A DNA stretch of 64,000 nucleotides from Microterricola gilva (lineage in GTDB: Bacteria; Actinomycetota; Actinomycetes; Actinomycetales; Microbacteriaceae): NCBI RefSeq assembly GCF_004217495.1, contig NZ_SHLC01000001.1, forward strand, positions 1,736,001-1,800,000, read 5' to 3'. The notes under the pieces were generated by a model. That model had not been told where the DNA came from, did not search any database, and was given only the letters and a program-made list of their open reading frames with translations. How positions within the stretch are numbered: the stretch's first letter is position 1; each line of letters starts with the position of its first letter. Both the position numbers and the translations under genes were made by a program. Below are positions 34,594 through 42,935 of the stretch, one piece after another.

Positions 34594-35076
34594 GTGAGAG
34601 AACCTACCTATTCAAGCACTGTCGCTGGCTGGCGTGAGTGGGTTGGCCTTCCCGGCATCGGCATTCCGTGGATCAAGGCGAAACTCGACACCGGCGCCCG
34701 CAGCTCTGCACTGCACGCCTTCGACGTCGAGGAGTTCGTCGACGCAGACGGCGTCGACCACGTGCGATTCCAGGTTCGCCCCTGGCAGCACACCGACAAC
34801 GGCGCGATCACCGTTGAGTGCCCCGTGCACGACCGGCGTTCTGTGCGCAGCTCATCCGGCCACAGCGAGGAGCGCATCGTCGTGCTCATCGATGTGCAGC
34901 TGTTCGGCCGCACCGTCACGGCCGAGACCACCCTGAGCAACCGCGATCAGATGGGGTTCCGGATGCTGATCGGCCGCGAGGCCCTCAGGCAGGGTTTCCT
35001 CGTGGACTCCGACAAGTCATTCCTCGGCGGTCGCGCCCCGCAGGAGATTCGACGCCGCAACCGCGGGCGCGCGTAG
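34594..35076 (+). CDS. RimB-like retropepsin-type protease (Zn_protease/DUF785 family)
   Basis: 160 residues. The aspartic protease-type motif LDTGARSSAL gives Asp32; GWREWVGLPGIGIPWIKAK before it and MGFRMLIGREALRQGFLVD near the end are family hallmarks. In pseudomonads the related RimB is encoded with RimK and controls its activity; the divergent pairing here, with 24 bases between starts, supports the same partnership. An in-frame stop at 34573-34575 leaves GTG 34594 as the only start before the domain, yet the GGAG overlaps that GTG, so the gene may be read from a leaderless transcript. Confidence 0.85.
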   Translation: MREPTYSSTVAGWREWVGLPGIGIPWIKAKLDTGARSSALHAFDVEEFVDADGVDHVRFQVRPWQHTDNGAITVECPVHDRRSVRSSSGHSEERIVVLIDVQLFGRTVTAETTLSNRDQMGFRMLIGREALRQGFLVDSDKSFLGGRAPQEIRRRNRGRA

Positions 35077-35086
35077 CCGCGTTCGC

Positions 35087-35896
35087 TCAATCCGGCTGGC
35101 CGAGTGGGCCGGTCCCTGCGCCGTCCGGAACCTGTTCGATGCTGATGAGCGCCTCACGGCCGCCCGAGCCACCCGAGATGTCGAGGGTGAGCACCGGTCC
35201 CACGCCGGGGGCGTAGAGCTTGTACTCCAGCGCGTCTGGCTCGATCGTGACCGTGTCCTTGGTCAGCAGCACGTCGGAGTACTGTCCGGCCGGGACGTCC
35301 GCGATCTCTCGTACGCTCAGCACCTCGCCGTTGTCCTCGGCCTCGCCGCGATAGTACTCCTGGCGATAGGCCATGCCAGGCTGCGGATCGGCCGGGACCG
35401 CGATGCCCGGAAGCGCGCCGTCGACACCGGCCTCGAACGAGCCCTCCGTGGAGACGACCGCGCCGTCCTGAAACTCGGCGGTGTCCTCGCCGAGGTACCA
35501 GATCGAGCCGCTCGCATCCTGCGCGTACCAGTCGAAGGTGTCCTCGATGATCGCTCCCCCGTCCCAGACCGTGTCACGCACGACCCTGGCTGTCACCCCG
35601 TTGGCGATGAGCTTCGTGTCGCTCGTGACGGTGACGACGACCGTGAGCGCTGCGCCGGCGGCATCCGTCTCACTGAACGTCCAGCGGGTGCCAGGCACCA
35701 TCGGCCAGTACGGATTGTCGATCGTGGTGCTGAACTCGGCGGGGTCCAGCTGGACCTGTTCGTCACCCTGCGGCAGGGCGGAGGTCTTGTCAGTGGGCGT
35801 TGGCTGCTGCGCGCCGGTCGAACACCCGGTGCCGAGCCCGGCGAAGGCAGCGGCGGCGAGCAGCAAGGCTGCCGTGCGCGCGCTGTGCGCATTCAT
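35087..35896 (-). CDS. Predicted lipoprotein of unknown function
   Basis: 269 residues from ATG 35896. A signal peptide ends in a lipobox-like LGTGC, so Cys25 would be lipidated. The mature part starts with a Pro/Thr linker and then NPYWPMVPGTRWTFSETD, followed by beta-rich segments (VVVTVTSDTKLIANGVTARV, SIWYLGEDTAEF). The NPYWPLxPGTxWxY pattern is seen in other secreted actinobacterial proteins of unknown role. The ribosome site GAGAGG (35905-35910) can pair with CCTCTC 6 bases further upstream, a short hairpin. It may be the last gene of the HSP90 operon (73-base gap). Confidence 0.8.
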   Translation of the reverse strand: MNAHSARTAALLLAAAAFAGLGTGCSTGAQQPTPTDKTSALPQGDEQVQLDPAEFSTTIDNPYWPMVPGTRWTFSETDAAGAALTVVVTVTSDTKLIANGVTARVVRDTVWDGGAIIEDTFDWYAQDASGSIWYLGEDTAEFQDGAVVSTEGSFEAGVDGALPGIAVPADPQPGMAYRQEYYRGEAEDNGEVLSVREIADVPAGQYSDVLLTKDTVTIEPDALEYKLYAPGVGPVLTLDISGGSGGREALISIEQVPDGAGTGPLGQPD

Positions 35897-35969
35897 GGTG
35901 ATGTCCTCTCGATAAGGAGAGGATGCTCGCCGGATGCTGAAGACAGGCTGAACCCGGCGGTTCCGGCTT

Positions 35970-36659
35970 TCAGTAGCGCGCGGAGAACGCTCCGTCGGCG
36001 TGGAGGAGCTGCCCGGAAATCCAGCGCCCCTGCGGCGAGACCAGGAACGCGACGACGTCCGCGATGTCTGTCGGCAGCCCAAGGCGACCACCTGGCTGTT
36101 GGGCGGCCAGTGCGGTCCGTACGCCCTCGTCCATCCAACCGGTGTCGATCGGTCCCGGGTTGAGCACGTTGGCGGAGATGCCCAGCGGCCCGAGCTCGCG
36201 TGCCGCGGAGATGACGATGCGGTCCAGTGCGCCCTTCGACGCCCCGTACGGCAGGTTCCCCGTGGTGTGATCACTGGTCAACGCCACGATCGCGCCGCCG
36301 CTTTCTGGCACGCGTCTGGCGAACTCCGCGATGAGCAGGAGGCTTGCCCGCGCGTTGACCGCGACGTGCATGTCGAAGCTCTCAGCCGTCGTGTCCAGGA
36401 TCCCCGACTCGACGCCGTGGGCGTGGCTGAGGATGAGCGCGCTGATCGCGCCATGGTCGCGGATGACGGCATCCACGAGTTCCGCGGGCCCGGTCCGAGT
36501 CGACAGATCACAGCCGTAGTCGGCCCCCTGGAGATCGCTGGTGACAACGTCCCAGCCCTCCGCGACCAGGCGGGGCACAATCCCTGCAGCGATGCTGTTG
36601 GCGCGGGCGGCCCCGGTGATCAGGGCAAGAGGCTTCGCCCGAGTGGACGCTGCCGTCAT
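35970..36659 (-). CDS. SDR-family oxidoreductase
   Basis: 229 residues. The cofactor region reads ALITGAARANSIAAGI, spaced like the enoyl-ACP-reductase-type SDRs rather than classical TGxxxGIG. The active-site Tyr-Lys is in YGASKGALD, preceded by VALTSDHT, and the end has WISGQLLHADGAFSARY. The start codon overlaps the stop of the TPR-YbjN gene (TGATG), so translation is coupled. Its place in an HSP90 operon is unusual; substrate unknown. Confidence 0.88.
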   Translation of the reverse strand: MTAASTRAKPLALITGAARANSIAAGIVPRLVAEGWDVVTSDLQGADYGCDLSTRTGPAELVDAVIRDHGAISALILSHAHGVESGILDTTAESFDMHVAVNARASLLLIAEFARRVPESGGAIVALTSDHTTGNLPYGASKGALDRIVISAARELGPLGISANVLNPGPIDTGWMDEGVRTALAAQQPGGRLGLPTDIADVVAFLVSPQGRWISGQLLHADGAFSARY

Positions 36660-38296
36660 CAGGCGGGATCCTCCGCGGCGGCGCGCGATGCGGCGCGGTA
36701 CTCCTCTGCCGCCGCGACCGCGGTCGGGAAGCGCTCCTCCAGGAACTCGAAGAACTGGAGCCCGGCGCGGATCGTGGTGCTGAGCTCGTTTCGCAGCTGG
36801 GCATCGGTGATCCCGAACTCGAGGTCGACGTTGCGGTCGATGCCCAAGAAGACATCACCGTCGGCATCCGTGCTGAGCAGCACACGCGGGAACAGCCGGG
36901 AGTTGTGCCACTCGTTGACCGCGTCCGTGGCGGCGGCCTGGTTCGCAGCGGGCAGCCACGCCTTCCACTTCGCGCTGATGCGCAGGATGGGGCTCTCGGT
37001 GCCGATCAGCAGGAACCAGAACGGGTTCTCATCCCACACGGAGATGATGTCTCCGTCGCTGTCGTTGCCGAAGTTGACTCCATCGGCGCTGAGCGCGGCT
37101 TCGATGCGCTGCGTGCTGAGCGCGCCCAGCGTTGCGGCATCCGCGGTGAAGTCGTGCGATGCGGTCATGGTGTCTTCTCCGGTTGTACTGGGCTCCGCGT
37201 GGACGGGCAGGGGCTGGTGTGGAAGCGGTTCGGGCGCCGGCCGTGCCGTGAGCGCGCGGTCGATGAGTCCGTCGTAAAAGCCGTTGCCGTTGCGCTCGTC
37301 GAATCGTCCGGCGAGGTCTCTGGCCCTGCCGAGAACCTGGGTGTGCAGCTCGGACAGGGTTACACCGTGCGGCGCAGGCAACGCGGTGCTGTCGCCTGCG
37401 TGCTGGTCGCGGGCCGAGGACAAGCCAGCAAGGAGCGAGATGAGGAAGCTGAGGTGTGCGAGCGGGGTCTTCGCTCCGTCGAGCAACACGATGTCGGCCG
37501 TTCGCAGCCGTTTGAGTGCCTCGTCGATCTGCCCACCGCGGAGCAGCACCTCGAGCTGTTGCCCGCGTGCTCCGGCCGCATCGGTGGGCACATCCAGCGT
37601 CATGCGGCGGTGAGCCTCACCCAGAATCGATGCCGCCTGAGGGGCCTCGCCCCGCATCAGGTGGGCAACGGCCAGGGCTGAGAGGCCGCGCGTGGGTTCG
37701 AGGTTGCAGGATCCGTGGAGCTTCCCCGCGAGTGCGGCGAGCTCATCGTATTGGCCGGTGACGTACAGGTAGTCGGCTTGCTCGCCCGGTTCGCAGGCCT
37801 CACAATTCGAGAACTCGTCACGCGGGGTGGCGCGCCAGAGTGAGCGGACGTCTTCAACGGCGGGATCACCGGTCAGGAAGGCGAACCGGAACCGGGCGGC
37901 GAGGTACCCGCTCGCTCCGTGACCGGCGAGGTCGTAGCGGCGTTGCATGTCCTCCAGAACCGCGAGAGCTTGCGGGCGGGACACCTGCAGCCAGGCCGGG
38001 AGGTGACCGGCGACCCACTTGAATTGCCAGAACAGCGCGAACTCATCGGACTTGTCGAAGAGGTCTGGGCGCTCATCCCACAGTCTCAGCAGTCTGGCCA
38101 TCACGGGGAACGACTTGTAGGCCTCATCGCTTGAGGTGTACGCGTCGATGAGATCGAGCAGGGCCTCCGCCAGACAATCGGCGGGTCCTTCGTTCTCGAT
38201 CCGCTGGGCGAGATCCTCGGCGCGGGCGTTGCGTGCCAGCCCGTCCGGCATGCTGTACACCTCGGCCAGCTCGTTTCGTGCTTCCGCATCGTTCAC
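36659..38296 (-). CDS. TPR-like/YbjN two-domain protein
   Basis: 545 residues in two halves. Residues 1-360 are helical with TPR-like pairs (GYLAARFRFAFLTGDP, LYVTGQYDELAALAGKL, LLRGGQIDEALKRLR). In the middle sits NCEACEPGEQAD followed by a third Cys in GSCNLEP, a possible metal site that I recall as conserved in Streptomyces relatives. Residues 375-545 form a YbjN domain (LGALSTQRIEAAL, FGNDSDGDIISVWDENPFWF, VLLSTDADGDVFLGIDRNVD), a fold related to type III secretion chaperones. GTG start overlaps the HSP90 stop by 4 bases. Likely a cochaperone or client adaptor; this is inference. Confidence 0.85.
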   Translation of the reverse strand: MNDAEARNELAEVYSMPDGLARNARAEDLAQRIENEGPADCLAEALLDLIDAYTSSDEAYKSFPVMARLLRLWDERPDLFDKSDEFALFWQFKWVAGHLPAWLQVSRPQALAVLEDMQRRYDLAGHGASGYLAARFRFAFLTGDPAVEDVRSLWRATPRDEFSNCEACEPGEQADYLYVTGQYDELAALAGKLHGSCNLEPTRGLSALAVAHLMRGEAPQAASILGEAHRRMTLDVPTDAAGARGQQLEVLLRGGQIDEALKRLRTADIVLLDGAKTPLAHLSFLISLLAGLSSARDQHAGDSTALPAPHGVTLSELHTQVLGRARDLAGRFDERNGNGFYDGLIDRALTARPAPEPLPHQPLPVHAEPSTTGEDTMTASHDFTADAATLGALSTQRIEAALSADGVNFGNDSDGDIISVWDENPFWFLLIGTESPILRISAKWKAWLPAANQAAATDAVNEWHNSRLFPRVLLSTDADGDVFLGIDRNVDLEFGITDAQLRNELSTTIRAGLQFFEFLEERFPTAVAAAEEYRAASRAAAEDPA

Positions 38297-40095
38297 TGTT
38301 CGGTCCCCCTCAGGCTGGCACTCAGCAGGACGCTGAGTGCGTTGTTCATCGCGTCGATCTCGCTGGGCCGGAGCCCCTCCCCGGCGAGCATCACTGCGGA
38401 CAGATACAAACTCTTCAGACCGGCGTCGAACACCTCGCCCGTGGCATCGAGCAGTTGACGCGCGACCGGGGCGGAGTCGTTCAAGACCAGTGTGCGCGTC
38501 GGCACGGCTTCGGGCTCCGCGAGCGATCCGAGCAGGTCACCCCACGCGCCGCCGTGTTGCGCGCGCTCGGAGCGCAGACCGCGCTGGAAATCGCCCTCCC
38601 GGTCGCGCAGCAGGATCGACGGCACCCCGCGCGGCTCGAACTCCCGGACGATCACGTCGCAGTCTTCGCTGGCGAGGACGAGGCGAGCGGCAACAGTGGC
38701 CTCCGCGACCTCGGCGGTGCGGGACGGCTCGAGCTCCCCCAGCACCTGGACCAGGTCGCCGGAGCCGAGCTCGCGCACCACCCAGCCACTCTGCCCGAGC
38801 TTCTGGATGATCTCCGCGTCGTAGACATAACCGGCGTTGACCACGATGAGACCCTGCGCTCTGGCTACGGTCGCCACACGGCGGTACGCCTCGGTGGTGG
38901 TCGTGTAGAGCAGCTCACCCTGACGGGAGACGTCGGCGAGGGTCAGCAGACCATCGGTCGTCTCGTAGGGCAGGATCTGTGCGACCAGTTCCAGCATCTC
39001 GGCATCGCTGACCGCGAGCGAACGCAGTGCGAGGTGGTGAGTCGAGATGAACGTCCGAGCCGTCTCTGAGCCGTTCGTGAGGGTGCGGCGGGCCCAGGCT
39101 CGCAACTGTGCGCCAAGCTGCTCGCGCGTGGCCTCGAGGATCTCGTCGTCGTGGAGGGCTTCACGCGAGGCGGTCGGGCTGAGCGCGGTGTCGGCCACCA
39201 CGCGGACGAAGAACGCCCACTCGGGCAGCAGGCCCTCGGTCCTGGCGTTGAGCAGGATCCGCTTGACGTAGACCCGGTGGGCATGGGAGCCGGCCGTGAC
39301 CGACTGCGGGAGGACGAAGGCCACGCCGGATACCCCGGCGAGCGGAACCTCCAGATCGATGTGTGCAAGCGGAGTGAACCCCAGTTCTTGCTCACAGTAG
39401 GCACGCAGCGCGGCGGCCCTGGCGGCATCCGAGGCGTATGTCGCCTTCCACGGCAGCTCCGGCCGTGACACCGCCACCGGATCATGGTCGGGCGCCTCGA
39501 TCACCACGGGGAACGGCAGGAACGAACCGTACTCCCGCGCGAGAGCGGAGACGGTCTCCAGCGACACCCATTCGGCCATGTCCGGCCGAGCGACGAGCCG
39601 GACCCGCGTGCCGGAGTCGGGCGCATCCGCATCGGCGATCTCCTCGACCTCGAAGGTGCCGTCGTCGTGACCGACCCACCGGATCGGAACAGCGCCGTCA
39701 CTCGTCGAACGCGACGTGACCTCGATGCGCGAGGCGATCATGAACGCCGCAAGCATGCCGATCCCGAACTGACCGATGTACTCTGTCCGACCCAAGCCGA
39801 GCATCGGATCCCGCTTTGAGGAGCGCCCGATCGTTGCGAGCAGCTCTCGCGCCTCAGTGACGGTCAGCCCGGCACCGGTGTCATGCACCTCAACCAGCCC
39901 GTCTGACACGGTGATCGTGATGCGTGCAGCCGCCGTCGGGTCGGACTTCCGACGCGCCGTGATCGCATCCACACCGTTCTGCAGCAGCTCCCGCACGTAG
40001 ACCTGAGGGCCGGAGTACAGGTGCCGAGACAGCAAATCGACCATGCCGGACAGGTCGACCTGGAAGCGCTGGACAGCGGCCGTCTCGTCGCTCAT
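38293..40095 (-). CDS. HSP90-family ATPase/chaperone
   Basis: 600 residues, slightly shorter than HtpG (about 630). The GHKL ATP site is complete: ELLQNGVDAI (Glu36, Asn40, Asp43), VHDTGAGLT, and the lid GQFGIGMLAAFM. The middle domain has the family-typical VKRILLNARTEGLLPEWAFF, VVADTALSPTASRE. The C-terminal dimer region is divergent from HtpG and there is no charged linker, marking a distinct actinobacterial branch. It is translationally coupled to an upstream 22-codon ORF and to the TPR-YbjN gene downstream. Confidence 0.92.
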   Translation of the reverse strand: MSDETAAVQRFQVDLSGMVDLLSRHLYSGPQVYVRELLQNGVDAITARRKSDPTAAARITITVSDGLVEVHDTGAGLTVTEARELLATIGRSSKRDPMLGLGRTEYIGQFGIGMLAAFMIASRIEVTSRSTSDGAVPIRWVGHDDGTFEVEEIADADAPDSGTRVRLVARPDMAEWVSLETVSALAREYGSFLPFPVVIEAPDHDPVAVSRPELPWKATYASDAARAAALRAYCEQELGFTPLAHIDLEVPLAGVSGVAFVLPQSVTAGSHAHRVYVKRILLNARTEGLLPEWAFFVRVVADTALSPTASREALHDDEILEATREQLGAQLRAWARRTLTNGSETARTFISTHHLALRSLAVSDAEMLELVAQILPYETTDGLLTLADVSRQGELLYTTTTEAYRRVATVARAQGLIVVNAGYVYDAEIIQKLGQSGWVVRELGSGDLVQVLGELEPSRTAEVAEATVAARLVLASEDCDVIVREFEPRGVPSILLRDREGDFQRGLRSERAQHGGAWGDLLGSLAEPEAVPTRTLVLNDSAPVARQLLDATGEVFDAGLKSLYLSAVMLAGEGLRPSEIDAMNNALSVLLSASLRGTEQ

Positions 40096-40160
40096 GCCGA
40101 GAACCCCCGCCGCGCCACGCGCGCGGCCGGCCTGCCATCGAGACGCCGAAGACTGGGCAT
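40092..40160 (-). CDS. 22-residue leader ORF coupled to the HSP90 gene
   Basis: ATG 40160 has the best ribosome site in the leader (GAGGAG, 6 bases upstream). It encodes 22 residues starting MPSLRRLDGR and ending RRGFSA, very Arg-rich, and its TGA overlaps the HSP90 ATG (ATGA). The HSP90 start has only a G-rich stretch upstream, so its translation probably depends on ribosomes finishing this ORF. Too short for composition tests; conservation would decide. Confidence 0.5.
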   Translation of the reverse strand: MPSLRRLDGRPAARVARRGFSA

Positions 40161-40283
40161 GTGTAGCTCCTCATCAGTGAATCGTGGGCGACCGCCGCGA
40201 TCTCGCAGGGGCGCGCACGTCGAAACGGTGCATCGATGCGGCTTCATAGTGACACAGGCAGCAGGCGAAGGGTTCTCACTTAC

Positions 40284-40952
40284 TCAGAGGGGGTTCGGGA
40301 TGCGCCCGGTCTGATGCGCCCAGATGGCGATCTCGACCCGATTCCGCGCGCCGAGTTTCGCCATCAGGCTGGCGAGGTGGGTCTTCACCGTGCTGAGTGT
40401 GATGAACAACTCACTCGCGATCTCGCTGTTGCTGAGCCCGATCGCCACCTTGGCGAGCACCTCTTCTTCGCGGTGGGTGAGCGGTTCGATCGGCTGTGCC
40501 GGTGGCGCGGCTTTCGCCGGCGCCGCCCCGGCGAATGCCTCCAGCAGCCGCACGGTCACATTCGGGGCGATCAGGGCATCGCCGTCGGCGGCCGCGCGCA
40601 CTGCCTGACCGAGCAGTGCCGAGCCGGCATCCTTGAGCAGGAATCCGCGGGCGCCGGCCCGGAGCGCCGCGTACACGTACTCGTCGAGGTCGAAGGTGGT
40701 GATGATCACGACCGCCATCGGGTTCTCAACGCCGGGACCGGCGATGGCCGTGGTGGCCTCGATGCCGTCGAGGCCCGGCATCCGAATGTCGAAGAGGCAC
40801 ACATCGGGGCGCAGGCTGCGGGCGAGTGCCACAGCCTCGTTGCCGTCCGCGGCCTGCCCGACCACCTCGATGTCGGGCTGCGCGCCGAGGATCATGCTGA
40901 GTCCGGTGCGCACGAGCTCCTGGTCGTCGGCGATGAGCACGCGGATGGTCAT
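40284..40952 (-). CDS. NarL/LuxR-type response regulator
   Basis: 222 residues. The receiver domain has the acidic pair Asp9-Asp10, phospho-acceptor Asp55 (CLFDIRMPG), Thr/Ser in VIITTFD and Lys in FLLKDAG. A C-terminal LuxR-type helix-turn-helix reads LTHREEEVLAKVAIGLSNSE through STVKTHLASLMAKLGA. The start overlaps the histidine kinase stop by 4 bases (ATGA), so they form a cognate pair. Target genes are not evident, although DUF2306 is in the same operon. Confidence 0.94.
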   Translation of the reverse strand: MTIRVLIADDQELVRTGLSMILGAQPDIEVVGQAADGNEAVALARSLRPDVCLFDIRMPGLDGIEATTAIAGPGVENPMAVVIITTFDLDEYVYAALRAGARGFLLKDAGSALLGQAVRAAADGDALIAPNVTVRLLEAFAGAAPAKAAPPAQPIEPLTHREEEVLAKVAIGLSNSEIASELFITLSTVKTHLASLMAKLGARNRVEIAIWAHQTGRIPNPL

Positions 40953-42097
40953 GAGGTCCATCCAACACGAGGAAGCACCGCGATGACCCTCCACCCGCCG
41001 CCCGGCGCTGGACCGGCCTGGCAGGTGCCGCCGAGCAGAGCAGCGCGCTCGATCATGCCGGTGATGCCATAGCCCGGCGTCGCTGACAGCGCGACCTCAC
41101 CGTCATTGGCCACCGCGATCTGCACCCCTCCGGCATCCGCCTGCACGGTCACGTCGATGCGGGTGACCTTGCGCGCGTGGCGGAGTGCGTTGGTCACAGA
41201 CTCCTGGACGAGGCGGTAGACGGCGGCGGCCACCGTCGGCGGGACGCTCTCGGCGTCGCCGCCGACCCGCACGGCGACGGTTGCGCTGCCCGGCCTGGTA
41301 CCCGCGAGCTGCTCGAGATCGGCCAGCCGCGGGCTGGGCGCGAGATCGGCCGACTCCCCCTGGCGCAGCACACGCACCATCGAGCGCATCTCGCCCAGGG
41401 TCTTCGCCGCCTCGGCCTCGATCACCTCGAGCGCGGCCGTCGCGGCATCCGGATCGTGTGCAGCCATGGCGAGCCCGGCCTGCGCGCGGATCGCAATGGC
41501 CGAGACGTGGTGGGCGACGGTGTCGTGCAGGTCGCGCGCCAGGCCCTCGCGCTCCAGCACCTTGATGCGCTCGAGCTGGCGCTGCCGGGAGCTCGCCCGG
41601 TAGCGGAAGGCCATGCCGAGGATCGCCACCGAGAGCAGCAGCGCGAATCCGCCGATGAGGTCGTCGAGGCCGCCTCCGCGGATGAAGCTCAACCCGAGGC
41701 TGCCGAGGATGACGCACGACCCGATCACCAGCTCGCGCCCCGATGCCCAGCGGAAGAGCGCGTAGGGCAGCACGATGGCGACCACGCCCGTGTACAGGAT
41801 CGAATCGGGAAGGAACACCTCGATGGGCGCCATCGCGACGAACACGATGACGAGCATGAGGAGGGGCTTGGTGCGGCGCCAGAGGAAGGCCGGGGTGACG
41901 GCGAGCAGGATGACAACGGAGAGCAGCGGCCGCGGCAGCTCGGCGGCCCGGATCAACACCTCTGTGATCGCGCAGGCGGCGACGATCGCCACGAGGGCCC
42001 AGTCCCGCCACACCCGGCGCGGCGGCAGGGGGACGGCACTCGGCAGGTTCCACGCGGAGCGCAGGAGTCCGATCACCCCTTCATGATACGAGTCCAT
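40949..42097 (-). CDS. Sensor histidine kinase, HisKA_3 type
   Basis: 382 residues. Five to six hydrophobic segments occupy residues 32-165 with almost no extracytoplasmic loop, suggesting intramembrane sensing. The dimerisation/phospho-acceptor motif LARDLHDTVAHHVSAIAI gives His191. The ATPase part has ESVTNALRHA (N-box) and GYGITGMIERAALLGG (G-box). Start codon overlaps the DUF2306 stop (TGATG). Such kinases without a large sensor domain often respond to envelope-active antibiotics; here that is only a possibility. Confidence 0.93.
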   Translation of the reverse strand: MDSYHEGVIGLLRSAWNLPSAVPLPPRRVWRDWALVAIVAACAITEVLIRAAELPRPLLSVVILLAVTPAFLWRRTKPLLMLVIVFVAMAPIEVFLPDSILYTGVVAIVLPYALFRWASGRELVIGSCVILGSLGLSFIRGGGLDDLIGGFALLLSVAILGMAFRYRASSRQRQLERIKVLEREGLARDLHDTVAHHVSAIAIRAQAGLAMAAHDPDAATAALEVIEAEAAKTLGEMRSMVRVLRQGESADLAPSPRLADLEQLAGTRPGSATVAVRVGGDAESVPPTVAAAVYRLVQESVTNALRHARKVTRIDVTVQADAGGVQIAVANDGEVALSATPGYGITGMIERAALLGGTCQAGPAPGGGWRVIAVLPRVGWTS

Positions 42098-42804
42098 CAC
42101 GGCACGGCGGGGTGGCTGGGCGAGCGCGCCACGCCCGCACCCCGGGAGCGCCGGCGGATGACGAGCTCGGCCACCGCGGCGTTGATCACCCACGCCGTTC
42201 CCATCAGCACGGCACCGGTCAGCTCGTCGGTTGCGCCACCGCCGATGATCCAGATGGCGAACACGATCGCCTGGGTTCCGGCGGCGACGCCGAGCGCGTA
42301 GGCGCGGGTCATCCACGCGCCGTGGCTGCCGAAGTCGCGCCTGCGGATCGCGACGACACCGAGAATGATGCACGCTGCCAGGGCGGAGCCGAAGGCCAGT
42401 CGCAGGGCGAGGAGGAGCGTGCCGCCTGCACCCGGTGCGGGGGTCACGAAGACGGCCATCCACAGCCCGGAGAGTGCGGCGATCAGCCCGGCGGGGATCA
42501 GGATGAGTCCGGCGATGCGATGCCACGCACGCCTCCCCCGCAGCGCGGGCACGAACTGGAATGCGCCGAGCAGGCAGTACACGGTTGCGCCGACGATGTG
42601 CGCGACGATCGGGACAGGCGCGGCGAAGAACCGCGCGTTGTCCGCGGTGATGGCCGCGCCGCCGCCCAGCTCGCTGAGGCGGAAGGCACCGCCGAGCACG
42701 GGGATGAGGCTGAGGAGGATCAGTCCGGTGGGCACGAGCCATCCGCCGGGTCGGCGCGGCGGTCGGTCGGTGCTGCTGCGGGTGATGGCGGTGACAGAGG
42801 TCAT
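42097..42804 (-). CDS. DUF2306 membrane protein
   Basis: 235 residues with about seven helices. Helices with histidines (VAHIVGATVYCLLGAFQFVP, RAWHRIAGLILIPAG, GSHGAWMTRAYAL) are typical of DUF2306 and resemble heme-binding cytochrome-type bundles. ATG 42804 follows a usable ribosome site. First gene of the operon with the kinase and regulator; it may sense or respond to the same signal. Divergent from the dehydrogenase gene. Confidence 0.85.
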   Translation of the reverse strand: MTSVTAITRSSTDRPPRRPGGWLVPTGLILLSLIPVLGGAFRLSELGGGAAITADNARFFAAPVPIVAHIVGATVYCLLGAFQFVPALRGRRAWHRIAGLILIPAGLIAALSGLWMAVFVTPAPGAGGTLLLALRLAFGSALAACIILGVVAIRRRDFGSHGAWMTRAYALGVAAGTQAIVFAIWIIGGGATDELTGAVLMGTAWVINAAVAELVIRRRSRGAGVARSPSHPAVP

Positions 42805-42935
42805 GATTCGATGCTCGCCCGAACCACACCGCGCGTCATCGGTGGAGCGGATGACGGGTAGACCGTACTTTCGGCCGAGCCGGTTCCGGCCGTTCCGCCG
42901 ATGCCCGCTGGCGACGCCGCGACGAGCATCGAGGC

